This document shows, one piece after another, positions 1 to 7,740 of a stretch of DNA of 61,740 bases. Where the stretch lies: NCBI GenBank assembly GCA_043778205.1, contig JAYWGO010000108.1, positions 1-61,740 on the forward strand, read 5' to 3'. The notes beneath the pieces are model-generated. The model saw only the letters and a program-made list of their open reading frames with translations. It ran no database searches and had not been told where the DNA came from. The translations under genes were made by a program, and so were the position numbers. The first letter of the stretch is position 1; every line of letters starts with the position of its first letter. Source of the stretch: JAAFIP01 sp043778205. Lineage in GTDB: Bacteria > Pseudomonadota > Gammaproteobacteria > Burkholderiales > Burkholderiaceae_C.

Positions 1-110
1 TTGGCGTTTTCGCGGAAGGTGCCCGACTGGCGTAGCAGCTGGTCTACCAGCGTGGTTTTGCCATGGTCCACGTGGGCGATGATGGCGATGTTGCGGATTG
101 GTTTGCTCAT
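1..110 (-). CDS. typA: TypA/BipA translational GTPase, N-terminal fragment
   Basis: Reverse-strand reading gives MSKPIRNIAIIAHVDHGKTT and continues to the window edge. The G1 P-loop AHVDHGKTTL is the hallmark of the EF-G/TypA/LepA class of ribosome-associated GTPases, and the MSKPIRNIAIIAHVDHGKTT start is typical of TypA. Only about 36 codons are visible; the rest lies beyond base 1. The start ATG is at 108-110, just after the truB stop, with a purine-rich GAGAGAAA stretch as ribosome binding site. TypA acts as a ribosome assembly and stress GTPase. It directly follows truB, so it may be co-transcribed. Confidence 0.9.
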   Translation of the reverse strand, partial: MSKPIRNIAIIAHVDHGKTTLVDQLLRQSGTFRENA

Positions 111-120
111 GGTTTCTCTC

Positions 121-1257
121 TCAATTCCCCGTTCGCCCTGAGCCCATGTGTTCGTTTGCGAACACCGGGCTTCCTAGGGCTTCGACAAGTTCAGCCCGAA
201 CGGGGGTGGCTGCTTGCGAAGTCAAAATTTGATCAATTTCAATGGGGGACAACAAGCGGGTGGGGATCAGTTCACCCGCTTTGGTATGGGCCGAGCCCAG
301 TAAAGTTTTTACGCTACCCTTCCCGTTGGCGGTGGGGTGCATGGCATACACGGCCACTTGCTCGGTGTCAGGCAGCGTAGTTTTGCGTCGCACGCCGCTT
401 AAGAAGCGCCCTGCATCATCATCGCCCAGCATGACTTCTGTGTGACCGACCAGCAAACTGTCTACCGGCTGCACACAGGCCAAGCGCTGGTCTTCTGTCA
501 TGGCCTCTAGCTGGGCCAGAGTTACCGCGTTGCGCAAGCCCAGCCCGCCCGTCTCGGTGCGGCGCAGGGCGCTTAAATGTGCACCGCAGCCTAGCGCCTC
601 GCCAATGTCTTCGCCCAGAGTGCGAATGTAGGTGCCTTTGCTCACTGACGCTATTATATTAATAGCTGCTTGTGCAGCATTTCCTTGGGCCATAGCCACA
701 TTTAGCTTGAAAATAGTCACTTGGCGTGGTGCCCGCTCTAGGGTAATGCCAGCGCGTGCATATTCGTACAAAGCTTTGCCGTCTTTCTTTAGCGCACTGT
801 ACATCGGCGGCACTTGGCTGATAGGGCCGGTAAACTGCTTTTGCACACGTTCCAGGTCTGCTGTGTTGACGTGCACGGGGCGTTGGGCAACCAGCTCACC
901 TTCTGCATCGCCGGTGGAAGTGGTGGTGCCTAAAACAGCCGTAGCCTCATAAGTTTTTTGCGCTTCTAGCTGCAAGGCGCTGAATTTGGTTGCCGCGCCA
1001 AAGCACAGCGGCAGTACGCCAGTGGCCAAGGGGTCCAGCGTACCGGTGTGGCCGGCTTTTTCGGCCCGCAGCAGCCATTTGGCTTTTTGCAGCGCGTCGT
1101 TGCTCGACAGGCCTAGCGGCTTGTCAAGCAATAGCACCCCATGTACGGGGCGCCGCACGACCCGTGGACGTGGTGCGCCCCCACGCTCCCCCGCTGCGCG
1201 CGTGTCGCTGCCCCCCAAGGGGGCCTTCGCACCTTGGGACGGCCCAGCGGTGCTCAT
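121..1257 (-). CDS. truB: tRNA pseudouridine(55) synthase TruB, with three repeat-derived segments
   Basis: TruB makes pseudouridine 55 in the T-loop of tRNAs. The catalytic motif GHTGTLDPLATGVLP is near residue 70, with its Asp, and SKGTYIRTLGEDIG follows around residue 208. At 378 residues it is longer than the usual 300 or so, and the extra length is repeat DNA. Residues 1-34 (SQGAKAPLGGSDTRAAGERG) come from a sequence with a CCCCC-AA-GGGGG palindrome. Residues near 189-205 (MAQGNAAQAAINIIAS) come from an AQGN repeat. The C-terminal RAELVEALGSPVFANEHMG comes from a GTTCGGGCTGAGC-type repeat. The core between these is well conserved, so the enzyme is probably active. It lies 2 bases downstream of rbfA in the infB operon. 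Confidence 0.95.
   Translation of the reverse strand: MSTAGPSQGAKAPLGGSDTRAAGERGGAPRPRVVRRPVHGVLLLDKPLGLSSNDALQKAKWLLRAEKAGHTGTLDPLATGVLPLCFGAATKFSALQLEAQKTYEATAVLGTTTSTGDAEGELVAQRPVHVNTADLERVQKQFTGPISQVPPMYSALKKDGKALYEYARAGITLERAPRQVTIFKLNVAMAQGNAAQAAINIIASVSKGTYIRTLGEDIGEALGCGAHLSALRRTETGGLGLRNAVTLAQLEAMTEDQRLACVQPVDSLLVGHTEVMLGDDDAGRFLSGVRRKTTLPDTEQVAVYAMHPTANGKGSVKTLLGSAHTKAGELIPTRLLSPIEIDQILTSQAATPVRAELVEALGSPVFANEHMGSGRTGN
126..206. repeat. GTTCGGGCTGAGC-type inverted repeat overlapping the truB 3' end
   Basis: The right arm, GGGCTTCGACAAGTTCAGCC then CGAACGG at about 178-203, pairs imperfectly with a degenerate left arm CCCGTTCGCCCTGAGC at 128-143. A clearer copy of the same family lies at 60026-60109. 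Here the repeat is translated as the last residues of TruB and includes the region just before its stop. The family is a widespread proteobacterial interspersed repeat, from general knowledge; its source is unknown to me. Confidence 0.7.
661..690 (+). repeat. AQGN repeat, copy in truB
   Basis: Full consensus core: AATAGCTGCTTGTGCAGC followed by ATTTCCTTGGGC, with the GCTGC-TTGT-GCAGC hairpin. The flank continues CATAGCC toward 697. It is antisense to truB and is translated in frame as AQGNAAQAAI between two beta strands of the catalytic domain, just before the SKGTYIRT motif. Confidence 0.9.
1205..1226. repeat. CCCCC-AA-GGGGG palindromic repeat at the truB 5' end
   Basis: The palindrome CCCCCAAGGGGG at about 1212-1223 lies in a segment resembling G/C-rich hairpin repeats common between Comamonadaceae genes (family knowledge). 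It is translated as KAPLGG in the 34-residue N-terminal extension of TruB, which has no place in the TruB fold. Confidence 0.6.
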
Positions 1258-1259
1258 AG

Positions 1260-1640
1260 TTATTCCTCAACCTCGTTTTTGGAACGCGAGGCTACTGCTT
1301 TGCTGATCAGTGCGTTCATGTCCGAGGCACGTTCTATGCTTTGGTCAAACTGAAAGTGCAATGTGGGCACGGTGTGGATGTGCAGTTTTTTGAACAACCC
1401 GTTGCGTAAGAAACCTGCTGCTTGGTTCAATGCGGCTTTGGCCAGCTCAGGCTCGCCTACCAGCACGCTAAAGTACACCTGCGCATGGGCGTAGTCAGGC
1501 GTAACCTCTACCGCGTTGATCGTGACCATCCCTACGCGTGGGTCTTTGAGCTCGCGCGCGATCAGCTCCGCCAGATCCCGCTGGATCTGGTCGCCTACGC
1601 GGATGCCGCGGTTTGGGGCTGATGATTTTTTCTTTGGCAT
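1260..1640 (-). CDS. rbfA: 30S ribosome-binding factor RbfA
   Basis: RbfA binds free 30S subunits and helps mature the 5' end of 16S rRNA. The product starts MPKKKSSAPNRGIRVGDQIQ and has the KH-like core, including ELIARELKDPRVGMVTINAVEVTPD (given in parts: LKDPRVGMVTI, VTPDYAHAQVYFSVL). I use the start at 1640 rather than the upstream ATG at 1676, because homologs begin at this basic MPKKK stretch and the longer form would overlap the preceding signal peptidase gene. About 127 residues is normal. The infB-rbfA-truB order is classic, but here a signal peptidase gene sits between infB and rbfA. Confidence 0.93.
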   Translation of the reverse strand: MPKKKSSAPNRGIRVGDQIQRDLAELIARELKDPRVGMVTINAVEVTPDYAHAQVYFSVLVGEPELAKAALNQAAGFLRNGLFKKLHIHTVPTLHFQFDQSIERASDMNALISKAVASRSKNEVEE

Positions 1641-1650
1641 CTTATCTTTT

Positions 1651-2325
1651 TTACAGAGCAAGCCACCAGCGACCAATTCGCGGGAGGTAGAAGATATCGG
1701 GGTTATGCGACATAGCCACCCGTACTGCTTGGCCAGTAATGCGTTGCACGTTGATAAAACCTATAAATTGTGAGTCATTGCTGTTGTCGCGGCTGTCACC
1801 CAATACCAGCACATGGTCAGCAGGCACTTGTACTGGACCAAATTCAGAATTGCGGTTCATGGCCACAATACGCGCCACCTCAATCTGCTTATCACCGATA
1901 TGTTCAGTCCAGATTTCAGCCACCAAAGCACCCGACTCAGTCGGAATACTGCGCGATACATCAACCAGCTTACGCTCGATGACTATGCCATTGATGGTTA
2001 ATGTGTTGTTATGCATTTCAACCACATCGCCCCCTACGGCGACTACGCGCTTGATAAGGTTCACCTCATCTTTAGGCGAGTCAAAAGTAACCACATCGCC
2101 GCGTGCAGGGCTTGCCCAACGGGTGATTTGGTGCAAAGTGAACGGCACACGTACACTGTAAGCAAGCTTATTCACTACAACTCGGTCTCCCGAAATCAGT
2201 GTGGGGTTCATGGATGACGTGGGTACAAGGTTCCAGTCTGCAACAGCAGAACGGAACACGAACATCAGGCCCAGAAACAACAAAAAGCCTTTGTTGTTTC
2301 GCCACAAATTTTTCACTAGTTGCAT
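1651..2325 (-). CDS. Signal peptidase I (LepB family), extra copy inside the infB operon
   Basis: Type I signal peptidases cleave signal peptides on the outer face of the inner membrane with a Ser/Lys dyad. Visible features are one N-terminal membrane helix (GFLLFLGLMFVF, residues 14-25), the Ser motif VPTSSMNPTLISGD near 34-47, the Lys motif NLIKRVVAVGGD near 88-99, and the box E motif GDSRDNSNDSQFIG near 175. At 224 residues it is shorter than the two-helix LepB usually beside lepA, so it is probably a second copy; this window does not show the other. It is 21 bases after infB and 10 bases before rbfA, so co-transcription is likely. Why an exported-protein enzyme lies in a translation operon is unclear. 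Confidence 0.88.
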   Translation of the reverse strand: MQLVKNLWRNNKGFLLFLGLMFVFRSAVADWNLVPTSSMNPTLISGDRVVVNKLAYSVRVPFTLHQITRWASPARGDVVTFDSPKDEVNLIKRVVAVGGDVVEMHNNTLTINGIVIERKLVDVSRSIPTESGALVAEIWTEHIGDKQIEVARIVAMNRNSEFGPVQVPADHVLVLGDSRDNSNDSQFIGFINVQRITGQAVRVAMSHNPDIFYLPRIGRWWLAL

Positions 2326-2346
2326 GATGACCCTTTCACAGTAACA

Positions 2347-5346
2347 TTACAGCGTACGCGCAACTTCACGAATCTCGAAGAACTCCAGCACGTCACCTTC
2401 GTTGATGTCGTTGTAGTTCTTGATGTTCAAGCCGCACTCAAAGCCTTCTTTAACTTCTTTGGCATCGTCTTTAAAGCGCTTGAGTGAGTCGAGTTCGCCG
2501 GTAAAGATGACCATGTTGTCGCGCAGCAAGCGCAGTTTGGCACTGCGTTTGACCAAGCCCGAGGTCACCATACAGCCGGCAATAGAGCCGATTTTGGAGA
2601 CCCGGAAAACTTGGCGAATTTCGGCCAGGCCCAAGATTTCTTCTTTCTTGTCTGGGGTCAACATACCGCTCATGGCAGCTTTTACATCGTCTACCGCATC
2701 GTAGATGATGTTGTAGTAGCGAATGTCCACGCCGTTATTCTCGGCCAGCTTACGGGCACCTGCGTCAGCGCGGGTGTTAAATCCGATGATGACCGCCTTA
2801 GATGCAATCGCCAAGTTCACGTCAGATTCCGAAATACCGCCCACGGCTGTGAACACCATTTGGACTTTAACCTCAGGGGTAGACAGCTTAAGCAGAGACT
2901 GGGCCAGCGCTTCTTGCGAGCCTTGTACGTCGGCCTTGACAATAATGGGCAGCAGCTTGACTTCGCCTGCGTTAATGTCGGAAAACATGTTCTCCAACTT
3001 CGCAGCTTGCAGCTTGGACAGCTTGGTATTGCGGAACTTACCAGCGCGGTAGGTGGCAATCTCGCGCACACGGCGCTCGTCTTGCATCACCATGAATTCG
3101 TCGCCAGCGGCAGGTACTTCGGTCAAGCCTTGAATCTCCACAGGAATGGACGGGCCAGCGGTTTTGATGACCGCGCCGTTTTCGTCCAGCATAGCCCGCA
3201 CGCGGCCATAGGTTGAACCTGCCAGCACCATGTCGCCCGCTTTGAGCGTGCCGGACTGCACCAGAATAGTGGCCACGGGGCCGCGCCCTTTGTCCAGGCG
3301 GGCTTCAATCACCAAGCCTTTGGCCATCGCATCCACAGGGGCTTTGAGCTCTAAGATTTCGGCTTGCAGCAGTACTTGCTCTAGCAAGTCGTCAATACCT
3401 TGGCCGGTTTTGGCCGACACAGACACAAAAGGCGATTCACCGCCAAACTCTTCCGGTAGCACTTCTTCGGCCACGAGTTCGTTTTTAACGCGCTCTAGGT
3501 TGCCGCCCGGTTTGTCGATCTTGTTGATCGCCACAACGATAGGTACACCTGCCGCTTTGGCGTGCTTGATAGCTTCTTTGGTTTGCGGCATCACGCCGTC
3601 GTCGGCGGCGACCACCAAGATCACAATGTCGGTGGCCTTGGCACCACGGGCACGCATGGCGGTAAACGCCTCGTGGCCAGGGGTGTCCAAAAACGACACC
3701 ATGCCGCGTGGAGTTTCCACGTGGTAAGCGCCAATGTGCTGGGTAATGCCGCCCGCTTCGCCCGAGGCCACTTTGGCCCGGCGAATGTAGTCTAGAAGCG
3801 ATGTTTTGCCGTGGTCGACGTGGCCCATGACGGTAACCACTGGGGCGCGCGGCAGCAAGGGCGCGGTTTGCTCTGCGCCTTCGTCGTCGGTGAATGCCTC
3901 AGGGTCGTCCAGTGCGGCAATATAGGCTTTGTGGCCCATTTCTTCTACCACGATCATGGCGGTGTCTTGGTCTAGCGGCTGGTTGATGGTGACCATCTGG
4001 CCCAGCTTCATCAGCTTCATGATGACTTCAGACGATTTGACGGCCATTTTGTGGGCTAGCTCGGCCACGGTAATGGTCTCAGGCACATGCACTTCCATCA
4101 CGCGGGCTTCTACTGCGGCTGCAGGGGCTGCAACTTCGCGGTCATCGTCGCCACGGCGGCGGCCACGCGGGCCCGAGCGCCAGTTGCTACGGCCTACGCC
4201 GCCGCTGCTGTCGCCACGGGTTTTGATTTCTTTCTTCTTGGCCGGGTCACCGCCCCAGCTAGAAGACAGTTTTTCTGATTTGACTTCGGTTTTTGCACCG
4301 CGCGGGCCGCTGGTGGGCGACGCTGCACCGGCCGCAGGCTTGGCACCCGGCGCCCCCACAGGCTTGTGCAATGTGCCTTTGACACCTTCTTTGGCGACAG
4401 GTTTGGCTTCTTCAGGCTTTTTAGCCACCAGCACGCGCTTGGGTGCGCTCATCATGGCACGGATAGCCACGGCTTCGGCCAAGGCCTTGTCGCGGCGCTC
4501 GGTCAGGTCTTTGGCGCGGGCTACATCGTCAGCTTTGGCCTGCGCAGCAACGCGCACCGCTTCGTTAGCGGTGGCTTTGGCTTGGTCGGCCACAGCGGCG
4601 GCGGCTGCTGCTTTGTTGGCTTGTGCGTCGGCTTTAACTGTTTCGCTGTGGGCTTGCTCAGCTTCTTTATTGGCTTGTACAGCGTCTTTTTCTGCGCGCA
4701 CGGCCAGCTTGCGTGCCGCATCTTCAGCCTGCATTTGGGCCAAGGTTTTACCGGGCTTAGGGGCCTGGGCAGTACCTTGGGCACTAGCTTGGGCGTTGCT
4801 CTGGTCAGTTTCTTTTTGTACGTCGTCTTGGGCTTTGTTGGCCGCATCGACGGCCTGCATTGCCACGGCCATGTCGCGGGCTTCTTGCGCTTCGCGCAGG
4901 GCGCGGCGTTCGGCCAGGTCCTCTTCTTGGCGGCGCAGCAGCTCGGCTTGGCGGCTGGCTTGCTCTTCACGGCGTGCCAGCTCCGCGTCGTCGATGATGG
5001 GCGCGCTGGGCACTGGCTCTTCTTCAGCAGGCGCTTCTACTTCATCGTCGCGCTGGATAAACGTGCGTTTTTTACGCACTTCTACCTGGATGGTGCGCGC
5101 TTTGCCTGTGGCATCGGCTTGCTTGATCTCGGTGGTAGACTTTTTCACCAGCGTGATTTTTTTGCGCTCAGCCGTGGCGGTGCCATGGCTGGTCTGCAAA
5201 TAACTGAGCAGCTTTTGCTTATCCGAGTCGGTCAGTGCATCGCTGGCTGACTGCTTGGGTACACCGGCACTTTTGAGCTGGTCTAGCAGCGTGTCGGTGG
5301 ATTTTTTGAGTTCGTTTGCAAACTCAGAGACTGTGGTACTTGACAT
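2347..5346 (-). CDS. infB: Translation initiation factor IF-2
   Basis: IF-2 is the GTPase that brings initiator tRNA to the 30S subunit. The protein is 999 residues. It begins with an IF2_N domain (SEFANELKKSTDTLLDQLKS), then a long Ala/Lys/Glu-rich, probably coiled or disordered stretch to about residue 330, a Gly/Arg linker (SNWRSGPRGRRRGDDDRE), a second IF2_N domain, then the G domain with VMGHVDHGKTSLLD, DTPGHEAF and NKIDKPGGN, and the C-terminal beta barrels. The start at 5346 has GGAGACGAG upstream. It is 25 bases after nusA. The Ala-rich region creates very long open frames on the other strand, which are not genes. Confidence 0.98.
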   Translation of the reverse strand: MSSTTVSEFANELKKSTDTLLDQLKSAGVPKQSASDALTDSDKQKLLSYLQTSHGTATAERKKITLVKKSTTEIKQADATGKARTIQVEVRKKRTFIQRDDEVEAPAEEEPVPSAPIIDDAELARREEQASRQAELLRRQEEDLAERRALREAQEARDMAVAMQAVDAANKAQDDVQKETDQSNAQASAQGTAQAPKPGKTLAQMQAEDAARKLAVRAEKDAVQANKEAEQAHSETVKADAQANKAAAAAAVADQAKATANEAVRVAAQAKADDVARAKDLTERRDKALAEAVAIRAMMSAPKRVLVAKKPEEAKPVAKEGVKGTLHKPVGAPGAKPAAGAASPTSGPRGAKTEVKSEKLSSSWGGDPAKKKEIKTRGDSSGGVGRSNWRSGPRGRRRGDDDREVAAPAAAVEARVMEVHVPETITVAELAHKMAVKSSEVIMKLMKLGQMVTINQPLDQDTAMIVVEEMGHKAYIAALDDPEAFTDDEGAEQTAPLLPRAPVVTVMGHVDHGKTSLLDYIRRAKVASGEAGGITQHIGAYHVETPRGMVSFLDTPGHEAFTAMRARGAKATDIVILVVAADDGVMPQTKEAIKHAKAAGVPIVVAINKIDKPGGNLERVKNELVAEEVLPEEFGGESPFVSVSAKTGQGIDDLLEQVLLQAEILELKAPVDAMAKGLVIEARLDKGRGPVATILVQSGTLKAGDMVLAGSTYGRVRAMLDENGAVIKTAGPSIPVEIQGLTEVPAAGDEFMVMQDERRVREIATYRAGKFRNTKLSKLQAAKLENMFSDINAGEVKLLPIIVKADVQGSQEALAQSLLKLSTPEVKVQMVFTAVGGISESDVNLAIASKAVIIGFNTRADAGARKLAENNGVDIRYYNIIYDAVDDVKAAMSGMLTPDKKEEILGLAEIRQVFRVSKIGSIAGCMVTSGLVKRSAKLRLLRDNMVIFTGELDSLKRFKDDAKEVKEGFECGLNIKNYNDINEGDVLEFFEIREVARTL

Positions 5347-5370
5347 AATTTTTTGCTCGTCTCCATGATG

Positions 5371-6951
5371 TTATTGGGCCAAAGGCTCTGAGCCGTTGGC
5401 TTGGGGCTGGCTGGCTGCCAGGGCAGCCGCTGCTTTGGCCGCTGTGTCGGCATCATCATGGGTAAACCAGTGTTCACGGGCTTTCATAATCAGTGCGGTG
5501 GCATCTGCGGTTGACTGGCCGGTAATATCGGTCAGCTCGTCGGTGGCCAGGTCGGCCAGGTCGTCGCGGGTGTTGATACCGGCGGCGTTGAGCTTGGCAA
5601 CCAGCTCGGCGCTCATGCCGTCTAGGTGGTTAAGGTCTTGGCTCACAGGGCCGCCTTCAACAGACTCTTCCTTGGCAATGGCCATGGTCAGCAGAGCGTC
5701 TTTGGCGCGGGTGCGCAGTTCGCTCACGGTGTCTTCGTCAAAGCTTGCGATTTCCAGCATTTCTTGCAGGGGCACGTAGGCTACTTCTTCCAGGCTGGTA
5801 AAGCCTTCTTCGATCAAAATGTCGGCCACTTCTTGGTCAACGTCTAGCTTGGCCATGAACAATGCGCGGGTGCCATCGGTTTCGTTGGCCTGCTTTTGCG
5901 CTGATTCAGCAGCGTCCATGATGTTGATTTTCCAGCCGGTCAAATCAGAGGCCAGGCGCACGTTTTGACCACCACGGCCAATCGCAATGGCCAGGTTTTC
6001 TTCATCCACCACCACGTCCATCGCGTGGCGCTCTTCGTCCACCACGATCGAGCTGACGTTGGCGGGGGCCAATGCGCCAATCACAAACTGCGCTGGGTCT
6101 TCGCTCCAAAGCACAATGTCTACACGCTCGCCAGCCAGTTCGGTGGTAACGCCGTTGACACGCGAGCCGCGCACACCTACGCAGGTGCCAATCGGGTCTA
6201 CGCGCTTGTCGTGCGACAGCACGGCAATTTTGGCGCGTGAGCCAGGGTCGCGGGCGCAAGATTTAATCTCCAGCAGGCCCTGCTCTATCTCGGGCACTTC
6301 GTTGCGAAACAGCTCAATCATGTAAGACGGTGACGAGCGGCTCAAAATGATGGGCGCACCGCGCAAGGTGGTGTCTACTTCCATGATCATGGCGCGCACT
6401 CGGTCGCCGGTGCGCAGGTTTTCTTTGGGAATCATCTCGCTCCTGCGCAAACGGCCTTCTACCCGGCCGCTTTCAACAATGATGTCGCCTTTGTCCATGC
6501 GCTTAACGGTGCCCACAAAGATTTTTTCGCCACGGCTCATGAAGTCGTTCAAAATAATCTCGCGCTCAGCATCGCGTATTTTTTGCAAAATAACTTGCTT
6601 GGCCGCCATTGCGCCGATGCGTCCAATGGGCACGGACTCTACCGGCTTTTCAATGTAGTCACCCTCTTCGATGTCGGCGATTTGGTCGCGTGCGTCCATC
6701 AGCATTTCTTCGGCATCGGGGTTTTGCAAGCCTGCATCGTCAGCCACCACCAGCCAGCGGCGGAAGGTTTCGTAATTGCCGGAGTCGCGGTCTAAGGCTA
6801 CGCGAATTTCCACATCGCCGTGGCCTTCGGTTTGCTGCAGTTTTTTAGTCGCTTGCGCCAAGGCAGCTTCTACCGCACCAAACACCACGTCTTGTTCGAC
6901 GTTTTTCTCACGGGAAATGGCTTCGATCAGCATCAACATTTCACGGTTCAT
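5371..6951 (-). CDS. nusA: Transcription termination/antitermination factor NusA
   Basis: NusA modulates RNA polymerase pausing, termination and antitermination. The 526-residue product has the N-terminal polymerase-binding domain (MNREMLMLIEAISREKNVEQ), an S1 domain (GEKIFVGTVKRMDKGDIIVE) and KH domains with DPIGTCVGVRGSRV and AIAIGRGGQNVRLASDLTGW. The C-terminal part carries acidic helix-hairpin-helix repeats (EEGFTSLEEVAYVPLQEMLE and LNAAGINTRDDLADLATDEL), as in other proteobacteria. It lies between rimP and infB in the conserved operon. Confidence 0.98.
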   Translation of the reverse strand: MNREMLMLIEAISREKNVEQDVVFGAVEAALAQATKKLQQTEGHGDVEIRVALDRDSGNYETFRRWLVVADDAGLQNPDAEEMLMDARDQIADIEEGDYIEKPVESVPIGRIGAMAAKQVILQKIRDAEREIILNDFMSRGEKIFVGTVKRMDKGDIIVESGRVEGRLRRSEMIPKENLRTGDRVRAMIMEVDTTLRGAPIILSRSSPSYMIELFRNEVPEIEQGLLEIKSCARDPGSRAKIAVLSHDKRVDPIGTCVGVRGSRVNGVTTELAGERVDIVLWSEDPAQFVIGALAPANVSSIVVDEERHAMDVVVDEENLAIAIGRGGQNVRLASDLTGWKINIMDAAESAQKQANETDGTRALFMAKLDVDQEVADILIEEGFTSLEEVAYVPLQEMLEIASFDEDTVSELRTRAKDALLTMAIAKEESVEGGPVSQDLNHLDGMSAELVAKLNAAGINTRDDLADLATDELTDITGQSTADATALIMKAREHWFTHDDADTAAKAAAALAASQPQANGSEPLAQ

Positions 6952-6997
6952 GTCGCATTACTCCTAATAGTGCATTCAAAAAATTGTGCATTCAAAA

Positions 6998-7570
6998 CTA
7001 AACAGCTTTGGGCTTACGGCCCTTAAAGTCGACGATGGGCGCTAACCGCGCCTCACGCAACTCGTCCAAACTAAATCCCAAGGCCTGCAAAGCTGCAGGC
7101 GCTTTCTTTTTGCTCACGCGCGCACCGGGCTTAGGCTCTGGCGCATCGCTCCAGACGATTTGCCAGCCGATTGCTCCGGCCAACAGGTCAAGCTTTTCTA
7201 GCGTGCCGCGAAACTTCTTGCGGTTGGCATTCACCTGGCCCTGCGCCTGCGCACCCATAGGTGCTTTCAGCGTGACATCAATCACTTCGCCCACAAAACG
7301 CTCAAAATCTGCCGCATGGCGCAGTGGACGGTCAATACCCGGCGACGACACCTCTAAGCGGCGGTAGTCAATCTCTTCTACCTCTAGCGCAAACTGCAAC
7401 TGCCGCGTCACGCGCTCACAGTCTTCTACAGCCACCAGCGCACCTGTAGTGCCTGGCACCCAAGGATGGTCTATCGTGATGCGCAGCAGGCCACCCGCAG
7501 AGCGGTCAATCTCTACGAGGTCGTAACCCAAACCACTCACCGTGGTTTCTACAATGGTCTGCAAACTCAA
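6998..7570 (-). CDS. rimP: Ribosome maturation factor RimP
   Basis: RimP is needed for 30S subunit maturation. The product begins MSLQTIVETTVSGLGYDLVE from a TTG codon at 7570, with GGAAG a few bases upstream. The family motif RLEVSSPGIDRPLRHAADFERF is at about residues 70-91 (key part VSSPGIDRPL). Its 190 residues slightly exceed the usual 150-170 because of a Lys/Pro-rich insertion (KPGARVSKKKAPA) before the C-terminal SH3-like part. It is the first gene of the rimP-nusA-infB operon, whose promoter must lie in 7571-7680. Confidence 0.95.
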   Translation of the reverse strand: MSLQTIVETTVSGLGYDLVEIDRSAGGLLRITIDHPWVPGTTGALVAVEDCERVTRQLQFALEVEEIDYRRLEVSSPGIDRPLRHAADFERFVGEVIDVTLKAPMGAQAQGQVNANRKKFRGTLEKLDLLAGAIGWQIVWSDAPEPKPGARVSKKKAPAALQALGFSLDELREARLAPIVDFKGRKPKAV

Positions 7571-7678
7571 CTTGGCAACTTCCGAAATACGCTAAAAAAT
7601 AACAAAAATGAACCCGAAAATGAAAATGGCCACAACGTTTGACTTGCAAGCTAGGCCTGCCATCAAAACCGTTCAGCC

Positions 7679-7712
7679 AAAAAAAAACGGGCGCTAGATG
7701 CCGCCCGTTTGG
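7679..7712 (-). terminator. Rho-independent terminator after the alkB-type gene
   Basis: On the minus strand the stem AAACGGGCG...CGCCCGTTT is followed by a run of T residues. It ends transcription of the monooxygenase gene before the rimP operon, which runs in the same direction. Confidence 0.85.
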
Positions 7713-7740
7713 TCGATATGTATCTGATTATAAAGGATTT

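Noticed and set aside
3929..5250. Very long open frames (424 and 294 codons) on the plus strand opposite infB
   Set aside because: They lie fully inside infB, whose Ala/Lys/Glu-rich region creates open frames on the other strand. The peptides are low complexity and match no family.
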